DNA of 64,000 bases from Microbacterium sp. AG1240 (GCF_003635115.1 NZ_RBXJ01000001.1:806001-870000); one strand, 5' to 3'; positions 11,320-23,489 are shown, counted from the first letter of the stretch. The notes: generated by a model not told the origin, from the letters alone. A program made the numbers and translations.

Positions 11320-11400
11320 AAGACCGCGAGACCGCTCCTGCGCACCGAAACCCCGGCTTCATGTCGGGGTCTCGCGGCGCGGAAGCGGTCTCGCGGTCTT
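11320..11400. terminator. bidirectional hairpin between purH and the convergent flavoprotein gene
   Basis: A perfect 17-bp inverted repeat: AAGACCGCGAGACCGCT (11320-11336) pairs with 11384-11400, with a nested 6-bp stem ACCCCG/CGGGGT (11350-11355, 11365-11370). It fills the space between two convergent genes and could terminate both. Confidence 0.65.
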
Positions 11401-11413
11401 CGGGCGGATGGTG

Positions 11414-12835
11414 TCAGGGGCGGCCGTAGGTCTCGAGCAAGCGCAGCCAGACCTCGCTGACGGTCGGGTACGACGGCACCGCGTGCCACAGGCGCGTCAG
11501 CGGCACCTCGCCGACGATCGCGATCGTCGCCGAATGCACGAGCTCGGCGACATCGGGACCCACGAAGGTCGCGCCGATGATCGTGCCGCGGTCTTCATCG
11601 ACGATGGCGCGGGCCTGACCCTTGTACGAGTCCGACTGCTCGCTGGCACCGGCGATCCACGACAGGTCGTAGTCGAGAACACGGATGCGGCGTCCCGCCT
11701 TCTCGGCGGAGGCCGCGGTGAATCCGACCGAGGCGACCTCGGGGTCGGTGAAGGTCACCTGCGGTACCGCTTCGTTATCGGCCGTCGCGACGTGGGCGCC
11801 CCAGGGCGCGTCGTCGACCGGCGCACCCTGGGCGCGCGCGGCGATGACGTCGCCGGCGGCGCGCGCCTGGTACTTGCCCTGGTGGGTGAGCAGCGCCCGG
11901 TGGTTCACGTCGCCCACCGCGTAGAGCCAATCCGTCCCGCGCACGAGCAGCGTGTCGTCGACCTCGAGCCAGGAGTCGGGCTCGAGTCCCACCGTCTCGA
12001 GGCCGAGCCCGCCGGTGCGGGGGATCCGCCCGGTCGCGACCAGCACCTCTTCGGCTTCGACGGTGGTGCCGTTGGACAGCTCGATGGCGACGAGGCCCGC
12101 GTCGGTGCGACGGGCGGAGACGGCGTCCACCCCCGTCTTCACCGTGGCGCCGAGGTCGGTGAGGGATGCGGCGACGAGCTCTCCCGCGAACGGTTCGTTG
12201 TTCGCGAGCAGCCCTGAGCGCGCCACGAGCGTGACCGCGCTGCCGAGGCTCGCGTAGGCGGTCGCCATCTCGGCCCCCACCACACCGCCGCCGAGGATCG
12301 CGAGCGACGCGGGGATCTTCTGGGCGCTCGTCGCCTCCCGGCTGGTCCACGGTGCGACATCGGCGAGTCCCGGGATGTCGGGGAGGAGGGCTGCGGATCC
12401 GGTGCACACGGCGACCGCGTGCCGGGCGACGAGGTCGGTCGTCGTGCCGTCGTCAGCGGTGACGCGCACGGTCTTCTCGCCGGTCAGCGCGCCGTAGCCG
12501 CGGACGAGATCGATGCCGGCGCCCTGCAGCCATTCGACCTGGCTCGAGTCGTTCCAGTCGTGCGTCATCGAATCGCGCCGGCGCAGCACAGCGGCCACGT
12601 CGAGGTCGCCCGTGACGGCCTGCTTGGCGCCGTCGACGGCCTGCGCCGCTCGCAGAGCCGCGCCGCTGCGCAGCAGCGCCTTCGACGGCATGCACGCCCA
12701 GTAGGAGCACTCGCCTCCGACCAGCTCGGCTTCGACGATGACCGCCGAGAGGCCCCTCTGCACGGCCCGGTCGGCGACGTTCTCTCCGACGGGACCGGCT
12801 CCGATGACGATGACGTCGTATTCGCGTGCGCTCAT
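11414..12835 (-). CDS. dihydrolipoamide dehydrogenase-like NAD(P)/FAD disulfide oxidoreductase
   Basis: 473 aa. The FAD Rossmann motif [19 protein letters not shown] near residues 5-23, the redox-active disulfide [14 protein letters not shown] (Cys-x4-Cys) near 41-54, the NAD-binding motif [17 protein letters not shown] near 173-189, and the second FAD motif near 300 all fit class I pyridine nucleotide-disulfide reductases. The dimerisation domain ends in [17 protein letters not shown]; the HAxPT/SYPT region supplies the usual active-site His. Whether it is lipoamide dehydrogenase, a mycothione reductase relative or a mercuric-reductase-like enzyme cannot be settled; no E2 gene is nearby. The ATG at 12835 is set by the Rossmann motif. 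Divergent from the alkylation repair genes. Confidence 0.85.
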   Translation of the reverse strand: MSAREYDVIVIGAGPVGENVADRAVQRGLSAVIVEAELVGGECSYWACMPSKALLRSGAALRAAQAVDGAKQAVTGDLDVAAVLRRRDSMTHDWNDSSQVEWLQGAGIDLVRGYGALTGEKTVRVTADDGTTTDLVARHAVAVCTGSAALLPDIPGLADVAPWTSREATSAQKIPASLAILGGGVVGAEMATAYASLGSAVTLVARSGLLANNEPFAGELVAASLTDLGATVKTGVDAVSARRTDAGLVAIELSNGTTVEAEEVLVATGRIPRTGGLGLETVGLEPDSWLEVDDTLLVRGTDWLYAVGDVNHRALLTHQGKYQARAAGDVIAARAQGAPVDDAPWGAHVATADNEAVPQVTFTDPEVASVGFTAASAEKAGRRIRVLDYDLSWIAGASEQSDSYKGQARAIVDEDRGTIIGATFVGPDVAELVHSATIAIVGEVPLTRLWHAVPSYPTVSEVWLRLLETYGRP

Positions 12836-12911
12836 GGCGACACGGTACCGCCGCACGAGCGGGGGAGGGCGGGGCTTGCGCGTCCCGTCGAGCTGACCCA
12901 CTCTCCCTCCA

Positions 12912-12963
12912 GAGTCCAAGACACCCGGACGCGCAGCCCGGGCCGCCCGGGTGTCGTGGACTC
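12912..12963. repeat. inverted repeat in the divergent flavoprotein/ada-alkA intergenic region
   Basis: GAGTCCAAGACACCCGG (12912-12928) faces CCGGGTGTCGTGGACTC (12947-12963): 17-bp arms with one mismatch, and an 18-bp GC-rich spacer. It lies between two divergent starts, so a terminator role is unlikely. It may be a palindromic repeat or an operator. Confidence 0.6.
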
Positions 12964-13036
12964 TCAGCGCGCCAGCCGCGACGGCCGTGTCCGAAAACCG
13001 CCAGCCGGTGTCGGCGGGCGGTGGCAGGCTGGGGGA

Positions 13037-14533
13037 ATGAGCACGACGGGCATGAGCTTCTCCGAGCGGTATCGCGTGATCCAGTCGCGCGATACGCGCT
13101 TCGACGGCCAGTTCGTCACCGCGGTCAGCTCCACCGGCATCTACTGCCGTCCGAGCTGCCCGGCGCGCACCCCGAAGGAGCAGAACGTCTCGTTCTACGC
13201 CACCTCGGCCGCCGCCCACGAGGCGGGCTACCGCGCGTGCAAGCGGTGTCTGCCGGAGGCCGCCCCCGGCTCGCCGGAGTGGAACCTCCGCGGCGACGTG
13301 ACGGCTCGGGCGATGCGCCTCATCGCCGACGGGGTCGTCGACCGCGAGGGCGTACCGGGGCTCGCCCGCCGGCTCGGATACTCCCCGCGGCATCTGACCC
13401 GGTTGCTCGCGGCCGAGCTCGGCGCCGGCCCTCTCGCGCTGAGCCGGGCGCACCGGGCGCACACCGCGCGCATGCTGCTCGTCGGCACCGACCTGCCCGC
13501 CGCCGACGTCGCGTTCTCGGCGGGGTTCTCCAGCGTGCGCCAGTTCAACGAGACCGTCGGCGAGGTGTTCGGCATGCCGCCCACGCAGCTGCGCGCACGT
13601 CGTCGTTCGCACGAGAGCACCCCGGGGCAGATCGACCTCGTGCTGCCGCATCGCGGGCCCCTCGACTCCGCCGGACTGTTCGGGTGGATGGCCGCTCACG
13701 CCATCGGAGGAGTAGAGGATGCGTCGGCCACCTCGTTCGCGCGGACACTCCTGCTCGGCGGCGGTCCGGCCTGGTTCTCCGTCACGCTCGATGCCGACGG
13801 CCGGGTGCGCATGCGCGCGCGTCTGTCTCAGCTGTCCGACCTCGCGACCCTCATCACCCGCGTCCGGCGCCTGTTCGACCTCGACGCCGATCCGGTCGCC
13901 GTCGATACGGCGCTGTCGCGGCATCCTCTGCTCGCGCCCCTCGTCGCGCGCATTCCGGGGGTGCGGGTGCCGGGATGCGTCGACGCGCACGAGATGCTCA
14001 TCCGCGCGATGATCGGCCAGCAGATCAGCGTCGCCGCCGCGCGCACCGCCATGACGCGGCTCGCCGATGCCCTCGGCGAGCGGGTAGAGGGCGACGAGGG
14101 CACGACCGTGCTCTTCCCGACCATGACCGCGATCGCCGAGCGCGGCCATGACGTGCTGCGGGGTCCTGCGGCGCGCATGCGCGCCATCGTCGAGACCGCC
14201 ACCGCCCTGGCCGACGGCTCGCTCGACCTCGGGGCCGGCGACGACGGCGCCGAGCAGCGCGAACGGCTGCTGGCGTTGCGGGGCGTCGGTCCGTGGACCG
14301 CCGACTACGTGCGTATGCGCGTGCTCGGCGACCCCGATGTGCTGCTTCCCGGAGACATCGCCGCGCGTGCGGGCGCGGCCGCCGCCGGCATCCCGGCCGA
14401 CGCCGCCGGTCTCACCGGATGGGCCGTGCGCGCCGCACCGTGGCGCAGCTATCTGATGTCGCACCTCTGGTACGCCGCCCCCGTCACCCAGTCCTGGCGC
14501 GCCGCGCCCGCCCCCATCGAGGAGAAGTCATGA
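13037..14533 (+). CDS. Ada/AraC-AlkA fusion: DNA-3-methyladenine glycosylase II with alkylation sensor
   Basis: 498 aa. Three parts: an Ada zinc domain (residues about 1-75) with four cysteines in [10 protein letters not shown] and [10 protein letters not shown], which in Ada accepts methyl from phosphotriesters; an AraC-type HTH (about 85-190; [21 protein letters not shown] and [15 protein letters not shown]); then an AlkA N-terminal domain and HhH-GPD glycosylase (about 200-495) with [14 protein letters not shown] and the hairpin-[21 protein letters not shown] containing the catalytic Asp after it. It would both sense alkylation and excise 3-methyladenine. The ATG at 13037 follows GGCTGGGGGA. 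Its stop overlaps ogt (ATGA), giving a compact adaptive-response operon. Confidence 0.92.
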   Translation: MSTTGMSFSERYRVIQSRDTRFDGQFVTAVSSTGIYCRPSCPARTPKEQNVSFYATSAAAHEAGYRACKRCLPEAAPGSPEWNLRGDVTARAMRLIADGVVDREGVPGLARRLGYSPRHLTRLLAAELGAGPLALSRAHRAHTARMLLVGTDLPAADVAFSAGFSSVRQFNETVGEVFGMPPTQLRARRRSHESTPGQIDLVLPHRGPLDSAGLFGWMAAHAIGGVEDASATSFARTLLLGGGPAWFSVTLDADGRVRMRARLSQLSDLATLITRVRRLFDLDADPVAVDTALSRHPLLAPLVARIPGVRVPGCVDAHEMLIRAMIGQQISVAAARTAMTRLADALGERVEGDEGTTVLFPTMTAIAERGHDVLRGPAARMRAIVETATALADGSLDLGAGDDGAEQRERLLALRGVGPWTADYVRMRVLGDPDVLLPGDIAARAGAAAAGIPADAAGLTGWAVRAAPWRSYLMSHLWYAAPVTQSWRAAPAPIEEKS

Positions 14534-15039
14534 CCACCGCCACGATCGAGACGATCGACACCCCCGACGGCCCTTTCACGATCCTCGCCGACCCCGACGG
14601 CCGCGTGCTGTCGTCGGGCTGGACGAGCGATGCCGAGCTAGTCGTCGGCCGCCTGGCCCCGGCGGCGCGCCCGTCGGCCGTCGCCGAGGGCCGGACGGAT
14701 GCTGCGGATGCCGCGCGGGCGTACTACGAGGGCGACGTCGCCGCCATCGACGGTGTCGCCGTCGCCCAGACGGGCACCGCCCTGCAGCTCGCCGGCTGGT
14801 CGGCGCTGCGGGGGATCGCCCCGGGGGCGCCGCTCACCTACACCGGATTCGCCGCGACGCTCGGACAGCCTCGTGCGGTGCGGGCCGCAGCCTCCATCTG
14901 CGCCCGCAACGCCCCCGCGCTGTTCGTGCCCTGCCACCGGGTGCTGCGCACCGACGGTTCGCTCGGCGGGTTCGCCTGGGGCCTCGAGGTCAAGAGGCGC
15001 CTCCTCGACCGGGAGACGGCGCTGCGCGCCCGGGGTTGA
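14530..15039 (+). CDS. ogt: methylated-DNA--[protein]-cysteine S-methyltransferase
   Basis: 169 aa. Suicide repair of O6-methylguanine. The acceptor Cys is in [20 protein letters not shown] near residues 137-156; the HTH region has [21 protein letters not shown]. The N-terminal domain is degenerate, as in Ogt-type enzymes. The start overlaps the upstream AlkA stop by 4 bp. Together the pair repairs N- and O-alkyl lesions. Confidence 0.95.
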   Translation: MTTATIETIDTPDGPFTILADPDGRVLSSGWTSDAELVVGRLAPAARPSAVAEGRTDAADAARAYYEGDVAAIDGVAVAQTGTALQLAGWSALRGIAPGAPLTYTGFAATLGQPRAVRAAASICARNAPALFVPCHRVLRTDGSLGGFAWGLEVKRRLLDRETALRARG

Positions 15040-15096
15040 GGCTGCAGCGCGAACGTCTGTATCCTGGAGGGCTGCCCGCGAGTCGGGCATAACTCC
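15036..15096 (+). promoter_or_regulatory. possible promoter and leader hairpin before the heterodimeric ABC exporter
   Basis: TTGAGG (15036-15041) and TATCCT (15060-15065) with an 18-bp spacer resemble -35/-10 boxes. They are followed by a two-tier hairpin, GGAGG/CTCC around GCCCG/CGGGC (15066-15096). It may be the leader of the ABC operon or the terminator of ogt. Suggestive only. Confidence 0.35.
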
Positions 15097-15170
15097 TCCC
15101 GCCCGAGCGTTGCGGCTGTGAGTCCCCTGAAATTCTGCCGTCCGTGGACGGTGCCGCTCCACCGAGGATC

Positions 15171-17000
15171 ATGACCCCCGTTACACCTGCCTCCGAACTG
15201 TCCACCGCGCGATCGCTCGCGCGGCTGCTGCCGTTCGTGCGTCCCGTCAAGGGACGCCTCATCCTCGGCGGTGTCAGCGCCCTCGTCGCGAGCCTGCTCG
15301 CGCTCGGTATCCCGCTCGTGCTCGAGGCCGTCGTGGGCGGTCCGATCGCCTCCGGCGACCCCGGCCTCATCGCCTGGGGAGCCGCCGCGGTGCTCGCGCT
15401 CGGTCTGCTCGAAGCCCTCATGACGTGGGCTCGCCGGTGGTTCGTACTGGCGCCCTCGACCCAGGTCGAGTACGTGATCCGCACCGAGTTCTACAAGCGT
15501 CTGCAGCGTCTGCCGGTCGCGTTCCACGACCGCTGGCAGTCGGGGCAGCTGCTGAGCCGCATGATGCAGGACATCAGCCTCGTGCGCCGCTGGTTCGCCT
15601 TCGGCCTCGTGCTGCTGGTGGTGAACATGCTCACCATCCTCGCGGGGTCGGTGCTGCTGTTCAGCTGGCACTGGGTGCTCGGCACCGTCTACGTCGTGTG
15701 CTCGGCACCGCTGTGGATCGCGGGCTACCTCTTCGAGAAGAAGTACGGCATGCTGACCCGCCAGAGCCAGGACCAGGCCGGCGACCTCGCGACCGCGGTC
15801 GAGGAGAGCGTCCACGGCATCCGCGTGCTCAAGGCGTTCGGTCGCGGCGGGCACCTGCTGGGCAAGTTCACCCGCCAGGCCGAGAGTCTGCGCGTCACCG
15901 AGCTGCGCAAGGCGAAGTCGGTCGGGCTCATCATGTTCTGGCTCGTGCTGCTGCCCGACATCGCGCTGGCGCTCTGCCTCGGCGCGGGCATCGTGCTCAC
16001 CTCGATCGGTCAACTCGACGTGGCGCAGCTCTTCGCGTTCTTCGCGATGGCGGCGATCCTGCGCTGGCCCACCGAGTCGATCGGCTTCCTCTTCTCGTTC
16101 CTCCTCGACGCGCGCACGGCGACCGACCGCATCTTCGAGGTCTTCGACGAGGAGAACACGATCGTCGACCCTCAGCACCCGGTCGCGCTCGACGAGGTGC
16201 GCGGAGCGCTCGTCTTCGAAGGCGCCCGGTTCCGGTACCAGGATGCCGGGGAGGGCGAGCGCGACCTGCTCGACGGCATCGACCTGGCCCTCCGCCCCGG
16301 AGAGACCATGGCGCTGGTCGGGCTCACCGGGTCGGGCAAGACGACGCTCACCACTCTCCCGGCCCGCCTCTACGACGTGACCGGAGGCCGGGTGACGCTC
16401 GACGGCGTCGACGTGCGCGACCTCACCCTCAGCGATCTGCGGCGCCACATCGGCATGGCGTTCGAAGACGCCACGCTCTTCTCGGCCACCGTGCGCGAGA
16501 ACGTCCTGCTCGGTCGGGAAGACCTCGAGCCCGGTTCGCCGGAGGCGGAGGCCGCGATCACCGAGGCGCTCGCCGTCGCTCAGGCCGGGTTCGTGCACGA
16601 GCTGCCCGACGGGCTCGACACCGTCATCGGCGAGGAGGGGCTCAGCCTGTCGGGCGGCCAGCGTCAGCGCCTCGCCCTGGCTCGCGCCGTGGCCGCCAAG
16701 CCCGCCGTCCTCGTGCTCGACGACCCCCTGTCCGCCCTCGATGTCGACACCGAGGCGCTGGTCGAGGAGGCGCTGCGCGCGGTCCTCGCCGACACCACCG
16801 CGCTCGTGGTCGCCCACCGCCCGTCGACCGTGCTGCTGGCCGATCGTGTCGCCCTGCTCGAGCAGGGCCGCGTGACCGCCATCGGCACGCACACCGAGCT
16901 GCTGCGGGGCAACGAGCACTACCGCCACGTGATCTCGAGCCTGGAGGTCGAGGCGGCCGTGCGCGATACGAACACCCGGGAGATCGAGGTGATCCGATGA
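15171..17000 (+). CDS. ABC exporter half-transporter, subunit 1 (degenerate ATP site)
   Basis: 609 aa: six transmembrane helices (residues about 20-310), then a nucleotide-binding domain with Walker [11 protein letters not shown] near 388-397, signature [10 protein letters not shown] near 500 and Walker B VLVLDDP. The Walker B catalytic Glu is replaced by Asp, which marks the degenerate site of heterodimeric type IV exporters. The ATG at 15171 follows GAGG; an in-frame GTG at 15144 is less likely. The stop overlaps the second subunit (ATGA). The substrate is unknown: multidrug or lipid export is typical for the family. Confidence 0.92.
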   Translation: MTPVTPASELSTARSLARLLPFVRPVKGRLILGGVSALVASLLALGIPLVLEAVVGGPIASGDPGLIAWGAAAVLALGLLEALMTWARRWFVLAPSTQVEYVIRTEFYKRLQRLPVAFHDRWQSGQLLSRMMQDISLVRRWFAFGLVLLVVNMLTILAGSVLLFSWHWVLGTVYVVCSAPLWIAGYLFEKKYGMLTRQSQDQAGDLATAVEESVHGIRVLKAFGRGGHLLGKFTRQAESLRVTELRKAKSVGLIMFWLVLLPDIALALCLGAGIVLTSIGQLDVAQLFAFFAMAAILRWPTESIGFLFSFLLDARTATDRIFEVFDEENTIVDPQHPVALDEVRGALVFEGARFRYQDAGEGERDLLDGIDLALRPGETMALVGLTGSGKTTLTTLPARLYDVTGGRVTLDGVDVRDLTLSDLRRHIGMAFEDATLFSATVRENVLLGREDLEPGSPEAEAAITEALAVAQAGFVHELPDGLDTVIGEEGLSLSGGQRQRLALARAVAAKPAVLVLDDPLSALDVDTEALVEEALRAVLADTTALVVAHRPSTVLLADRVALLEQGRVTAIGTHTELLRGNEHYRHVISSLEVEAAVRDTNTREIEVIR

Positions 17001-18814
17001 GCGCCACGACCGTCTCCGGAACGGCCGGCGAAGACCGCTCCGATTACACCAAGGCCGAGAGCCGCAGCATCCGCCGTCGTTCCCTGCGGCTTCTGGGCTC
17101 GCTCGTGCGCCCGGTGCGCTGGCAGGTGCTGCTGGCAGCCGTCGTGCTCGTGATCTCGACGGCCCTGCGCGTCGCCGGCCCCGCGCTCATCGCGTGGGGG
17201 ATCGACAACGCCCTGCCCGCCGCCCTCGAGCAGGCCGACTGGATGCCGACGATCGGCGTCGTCTCGGTGTACCTCGTCGCGGGCTTCGGCGGCGCCGCGC
17301 TCATCGGCTGGTACTCGATCGTCGCCGCGCGGCTGACGCAGGCCGTCATGCTCGATCTGCGCAAGCGCATCTTCCTGCACACGCAGCGGCTGAGTCTCGA
17401 GTTCCACGAGTCGTACACCTCCGGCCGCATCATCTCGCGGCAGACGAGCGACCTCGACACGATCCGCGAACTGCTCGACGGCGGCCTGAACGAGCTCGTC
17501 TCCGGTGTGCTGTACGGCGGGTTCACGCTCATCGCGCTGCTGCTGCTCGACTGGCAGTCGGGCATGGTCGTGGTGGTCATGGGTGTGCCGCTGTACTTCC
17601 TGATGCGCTGGTTCTACCTCCGCTCACAGGGCGTGTACCGCGAGTCGCGCGTGATCAGCGCCCAGGTGATCGTGAAGTTCGTCGAGACGATGACCGGCAT
17701 CCGCGCGGTGAAGGCGTTCCGCAAAGAGCCCCGCAACGACGAGGGCTTCGGCGACCTGTCCGACCAGTACCGCAACGTCAACATGCGCTCGATCCGGCTG
17801 TTCGGCATCCTGGAGCCCGGCCTGATGGCCGTGGCCGCCGTCTCCGTCGCCCTGGTGCTGCTGTGGGGTGGGCTGCGCGTCGTCGACGGCACGTTCGCGG
17901 TCGGAACGCTGCTGGGTGCGGTGCTGTACGTGCGCAACTTCTTCTCGCCGCTGAGCGAGGTGGCGTTCTTCGTCAATTCCTATCAGTCGGCGACGGCCGC
18001 GCTCGAGAAGGTGTCGGGAGTCCTCGAGGAGGAACTCACCGTCCCCGACCCCAGCGACCCCGTCGACCTGCGGCAGGCCCGCGGGCACATCCGTTTCGAC
18101 GACGTCGAGTTCGGGTACTCCGACGACCGCGTCATCCTGCCCGACTTCACACTCGATCTGCCCGCCGGTCAGACGATCGCCCTCGTCGGAACGACGGGCG
18201 CCGGAAAGTCGACGCTCGCGAAGCTGGTATCGCGGTTCTACGACCCGACGTCGGGCGCGATCACCCTCGACGGCGTCGACCTCCGGCAGCTGCACCCGAA
18301 AGACCTCCGTCGCGCGATCGTGATGGTCACGCAGGAGGCCTACCTGTTCAGTGGCACCGTCGCCGACAACATCGCTCTCGGCAAGCCCGACGCGACGCTC
18401 GACGAGATCCGGTCGGCCGCGCGAGCGGTCGGAGCGGACGAGTTCATCCGCGCTCTTCCCGACGGCTACGACACCGACGTGAACAAGCGCGGCGGGCGCG
18501 TATCGGCCGGTCAGCGTCAGCTGATCTCGTTCGCGCGGGCGTTTCTCGCCGATCCGGCGGTGCTGATCCTCGACGAGGCGACGGCATCGCTCGACATGCC
18601 GAGCGAGCGCCTCATCCAGGAGGCCCTGCAGACGCTGCTCGCCGACCGCACCGCCATCATCATCGCCCACCGTCTGTCGACGGTCGCGATCGCCGACCGG
18701 GTGCTCGTGATGGAGTACGGCCGCATCATCGAGGACGACACCCCGGAGGCGCTGATCGCCGGGACGGGCAAGTTCGCCCAGCTGCACGCGTCGTGGCGCG
18801 AGTCGCTCGTCTGA
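16997..18814 (+). CDS. ABC exporter half-transporter, subunit 2 (catalytic ATP site)
   Basis: 605 aa. Transmembrane domain at residues about 30-330; nucleotide-binding domain with Walker [11 protein letters not shown] near 396, Walker B LILDEA with intact Glu, H-loop [10 protein letters not shown], but a weakened signature VSAGQRQ in place of LSGGQ. The degenerate signature here and the degenerate Walker B in subunit 1 would form the same non-hydrolytic site, so the two are complementary partners. Translationally coupled by a 4-bp overlap. Confidence 0.92.
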   Translation: MSATTVSGTAGEDRSDYTKAESRSIRRRSLRLLGSLVRPVRWQVLLAAVVLVISTALRVAGPALIAWGIDNALPAALEQADWMPTIGVVSVYLVAGFGGAALIGWYSIVAARLTQAVMLDLRKRIFLHTQRLSLEFHESYTSGRIISRQTSDLDTIRELLDGGLNELVSGVLYGGFTLIALLLLDWQSGMVVVVMGVPLYFLMRWFYLRSQGVYRESRVISAQVIVKFVETMTGIRAVKAFRKEPRNDEGFGDLSDQYRNVNMRSIRLFGILEPGLMAVAAVSVALVLLWGGLRVVDGTFAVGTLLGAVLYVRNFFSPLSEVAFFVNSYQSATAALEKVSGVLEEELTVPDPSDPVDLRQARGHIRFDDVEFGYSDDRVILPDFTLDLPAGQTIALVGTTGAGKSTLAKLVSRFYDPTSGAITLDGVDLRQLHPKDLRRAIVMVTQEAYLFSGTVADNIALGKPDATLDEIRSAARAVGADEFIRALPDGYDTDVNKRGGRVSAGQRQLISFARAFLADPAVLILDEATASLDMPSERLIQEALQTLLADRTAIIIAHRLSTVAIADRVLVMEYGRIIEDDTPEALIAGTGKFAQLHASWRESLV

Positions 18815-18821
18815 CGTCCGG

Positions 18822-19460
18822 CTACGTGCGCACCCGCGCGGCGCGCGCGTGCCGGGCGTTGCCGATCGCCCAGACGGCCACGGCCAGCACGAAGAAGCCG
18901 GCGACGAGTCCGATGCACCACAGGGCCACCCCGCCGTACCCGCCCGAGACGGCCGGGTTGTAGAAGGGGTAGGGGTAGAAGCCCGAGACCGCGCCGCGCA
19001 CCAGCGAGAAGACCGAGTACACGACCGGCCAGATCATCCACCACAGGGTCACCCGGAAGGGCAGCCTGCGCCGCGGCGCCCAGATGATCCAGTCGACGAG
19101 GCCCGCGACCGGCACGATCATGTGGACGACCACGTTCACCCAGGGGAAGATCGCGCCGATGTCACCGGCGGCCAGGATTGTGTTGAAGACGATGCCGACG
19201 AACACGATGTACACGACGGCGCCCCCGCGGATCGACACGAGCGTCTCGGAGGGATCGGCGCGTCGTCGGATCACCCGCACCGCGCTCACGATGAACACGA
19301 TCGAGATGAGGATGTTCGAGAGGTTGGTGAAGTAGCAGAAGAAGTTCAGGATGCTGAAGCCGCTCGCCACGGTGCCGGCGAAGAACTGCCACGCCACCGC
19401 CGACAGCGAGAGCACGGCGAAGAACAGCCTGAACACGATCGACGCCACCCGCGAGGTCAT
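18822..19460 (-). CDS. Pr6Pr family membrane protein
   Basis: 212 aa, six to seven predicted membrane segments, ending in a basic tail (ARAARVRT). The segments FCYFTNLSNILISIVFIVSA near residues 35-54 and VYIVFVGIVFNTIL near 80-93 fit the actinobacterial Pr6Pr (FAR-17a/AIG1-like) family, of unknown function. The start is uncertain: the ATG at 19460 is preferred because hydrophobicity begins there; an in-frame ATG at 19499 would add 13 mostly basic residues. It ends 7 bp from the convergent ABC gene, with no room for a terminator. Confidence 0.7.
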   Translation of the reverse strand: MTSRVASIVFRLFFAVLSLSAVAWQFFAGTVASGFSILNFFCYFTNLSNILISIVFIVSAVRVIRRRADPSETLVSIRGGAVVYIVFVGIVFNTILAAGDIGAIFPWVNVVVHMIVPVAGLVDWIIWAPRRRLPFRVTLWWMIWPVVYSVFSLVRGAVSGFYPYPFYNPAVSGGYGGVALWCIGLVAGFFVLAVAVWAIGNARHARAARVRT

Positions 19461-19557
19461 GTGCACACGATAGCGGGAGAGCGTTCGGGCGCGGGTCATT
19501 GCGCCCTGCTATGGTGCGCAGCATCCTCTTCCCGTTCCCGACCCGCGAAGAACCCCC

Positions 19558-20346
19558 GTGACATCGAACGACGAGATCCCGACGCGCGGTTCGAGCCTCA
19601 CGTGGTTCGGCCTGATCGCCGGGGTCGTGCTCCTGGTCGTCGCGGGGGCGTGGCTCGCCACCGTGAACACCGCGTCGACGCGGGCCGACGCCCCGCGCGT
19701 CGATTCGCCGGCCGCCGCGACCGAGGTGTCGGGCCAGGTCGGCGGTCAGACGTCGGTCGCCGGCCCGTCGCCGGCGAGTGCCCCCGCGGTCACGGTGGAT
19801 GCGGCGTGGAGCGCACGCGTCGCGGCCGCCATCGGCATCCCGCGGCGGGCGCTGGAGGCCTACGCCCTGGCCGATCTCGTCGTCGACGCCGAGCAGCCGG
19901 GATGCGGCATCGGGTGGAACACGCTCGCGGGCATCGGTTCGGTCGAGACCGACCACGGCCGTCACGGGGGAGCCGCACTGGGCGACGACGGCTACCCGTC
20001 GCCCGCCATCCGCGGCCCGCAGCTCGACGGCGACGGCAACGCCGCCCTGCGCGACACAGACGGCGGAGCATGGGACGGCGACATCGTGTGGGACCGCGCC
20101 GTGGGCCCGATGCAGTTCATCCCCGACACCTGGGCGCGCTGGGGTGCCGACGCGAACGGCGACGGCGCGGCCGACCCGAACCAGATCGACGACGCGGCGC
20201 TGGCGGCGGCGCGCTACCTCTGCCACTCCGGCTCGATGACGAGCACCGAGGGCTGGCGGGCGGCGGTGTTCAGCTACAACCACCTCGATGTCTACGTCGA
20301 CGACGTGGCCGCGGTCGCCAACCGCTACGCGCTCGACGCCGGCTGA
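19558..20346 (+). CDS. secreted or anchored lytic transglycosylase
   Basis: 262 aa. One N-terminal membrane segment (FGLIAGVVLLVVAGAWLA, residues about 15-32), a Pro/Ser/Ala linker, then an SLT-type lysozyme-like domain: GIGSVETDHGRHGG near 121-134 with the catalytic Glu, AVGPMQFIPDTWARWG near 181-196, and the C-terminal YNHLDVYVDDV. It would cleave peptidoglycan with 1,6-anhydro product. The GTG start at 19558 follows GCGAAGAA. Head-to-head with the Pr6Pr gene, 97 bp apart. Confidence 0.88.
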   Translation: MTSNDEIPTRGSSLTWFGLIAGVVLLVVAGAWLATVNTASTRADAPRVDSPAAATEVSGQVGGQTSVAGPSPASAPAVTVDAAWSARVAAAIGIPRRALEAYALADLVVDAEQPGCGIGWNTLAGIGSVETDHGRHGGAALGDDGYPSPAIRGPQLDGDGNAALRDTDGGAWDGDIVWDRAVGPMQFIPDTWARWGADANGDGAADPNQIDDAALAAARYLCHSGSMTSTEGWRAAVFSYNHLDVYVDDVAAVANRYALDAG

Positions 20347-20365
20347 GACGCAGCATCCACCTCGC

Positions 20366-20442
20366 ATCGGCGTCGGAGAAGAGCACCCGGGTCGGAGGCT
20401 GCGGCCCGAATGCTCCGACGAAGGTGCGGTTCTCCGACGCCG
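20366..20442. repeat. nested palindromic intergenic element (GTCGGAG family, copy A)
   Basis: Outer stem CGGCGTCGGAGAA (20368-20380) with TTCTCCGACGCCG (20430-20442), inner stem GTCGGAG (20391-20397) with CTCCGAC (20413-20419). It lies between two convergent genes, so it may terminate both. A related element is at 29786-29852; both end in a GGTGCGGTTCTCCG segment just before the stop of the minus-strand gene. Confidence 0.65.
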
Positions 20443-20460
20443 GTGAAGCGTCGGCGTCGG

Positions 20461-20913
20461 TCAGAGGTGGGCCTGGGCGATGATCTCGCCGTACTCGGTC
20501 TCGCCGACGGGGGTGAAGCCGACGCGCTGGAAGAACGCCTCCGGGCCCTCTTCGCCCGACTCGTAGATCACGTCGACGTGCTCGAGCCCGCGCGATCGGG
20601 CCTCGTCGAGCAGGCGTTCTACGGCGAAACGCCCGATGCCGCGGCCCTGGTCGTCGGCGTCGACGTTGATGCGCCAGAGCACGGAACGGAAGTGCTCCAC
20701 GGATGCTTCGGGGTCGAAGTTCGCGCTGACGAAACCCACGACCTCGTCACCGTCGAGCACGACGCGCTGCCACGAGGTCTGCGGATTCACCACGGTGGCG
20801 GCGATCCCGTAGCTCAGCGGAGCAAGGAACTGCTCCTGCCCGGGCTTGAGAGACAGCGTGTTGACGGCCACGATCGTGGCGGCCGACAGTTCGACGAGTC
20901 GCAGGTCTGCCAT
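20461..20913 (-). CDS. GNAT family N-acetyltransferase
   Basis: 150 aa. The acetyl-CoA loop is DDQGRGIGRFAVERLLDEA near residues 86-104 (R/Q-x2-G-x-G/A motif), with the C-terminal FFQRVGFTPVGETEYGE. Resembles spermidine/aminoglycoside-type GNATs; the acceptor is unknown. The ATG lies at 20913; 160 bp separate it from icd, transcribed divergently, so the two may share the regulatory region holding the TCA box. Confidence 0.88.
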   Translation of the reverse strand: MADLRLVELSAATIVAVNTLSLKPGQEQFLAPLSYGIAATVVNPQTSWQRVVLDGDEVVGFVSANFDPEASVEHFRSVLWRINVDADDQGRGIGRFAVERLLDEARSRGLEHVDVIYESGEEGPEAFFQRVGFTPVGETEYGEIIAQAHL

Positions 20914-20952
20914 GACGACAGGCTAGCCGGGAAGAGCGTGCCGCGGGAAACG

Positions 20953-20973
20953 AGTTGACGGCCCGTGTCAACT
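20953..20973. promoter_or_regulatory. 7-bp inverted repeat upstream of icd
   Basis: AGTTGAC, 7-bp spacer, GTCAACT, ending on the first base of the adjoining TCA box. It contains a TTGAC -35-like core on both strands and so could be a second operator or a divergent promoter element for icd and the GNAT gene. Confidence 0.4.
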
Positions 20974-20990
20974 ATCTCGACATCAAGATA
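20973..20990 (+). promoter_or_regulatory. putative operator upstream of icd (TCA box 2)
   Basis: TATCTCGACATCAAGATA, an 18-bp palindrome with two mismatched positions, 84 bp before the icd start. Identical over 17 bases to the sucC box. TGTCAA (20966-20971) and GATATT (20988-20993) could be -35/-10 of icd, and the box would then overlap the promoter, as expected of a repressor. Confidence 0.65.
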
Positions 20991-21073
20991 TTTTCCCGGT
21001 TGCGTTAGGCTGATTCTCGACCCCGACGCTCGATATCGACGGGTGACAACGACGCCTGACGGAGAGACGACAC

Positions 21074-23290
<2,217 letters not shown>

Positions 23291-23298
23291 CGCCCCGA

Positions 23299-23340
23299 AC
23301 GACGAGGAGCGGATGCTGCGAGGCATCCGCTCCTCGTCGT
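23299..23340 (+). terminator. hairpin after icd
   Basis: A perfect 18-bp stem, ACGACGAGGAGCGGATGC (23299-23316) with its complement at 23323-23340, and a 6-nt loop, 8 bp after the icd stop. The loop side completes the word GGATGCTGCG. Confidence 0.8.
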
Positions 23341-23447
23341 TTCACGCGGCCTGCACCGGTCGCGGTAGCGGACGCGATGCGAGACGGGGGAGCGCGGCTT
23401 CGAGGGGCGCACGAGTCGGACGCCGGCCGAGCGCACCCGGGTACGAA

Positions 23448-23481
23448 GAAGGGGCGGATGCTTCGCAGCATCCGCCCCTTC
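23448..23481 (-). terminator. hairpin after the L,D-transpeptidase gene
   Basis: A perfect 14-bp stem, GAAGGGGCGGATGC (23448-23461) with 23468-23481, and a 6-nt loop, 8 bp beyond the minus-strand stop. It holds two inverted copies of the over-represented 10-bp word (23456-23465 and 23464-23473), the arrangement uptake sequences take in Pasteurellaceae terminators. Confidence 0.75.
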
Positions 23482-23489
23482 GGCCGAAC

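Noticed and set aside
12836..14464. Upstream extension of the flavoprotein frame to 1016 codons
   Set aside because: The extension runs antisense through the Ada/AlkA gene and places the Rossmann motif mid-protein; the ATG at 12835 fits the family.
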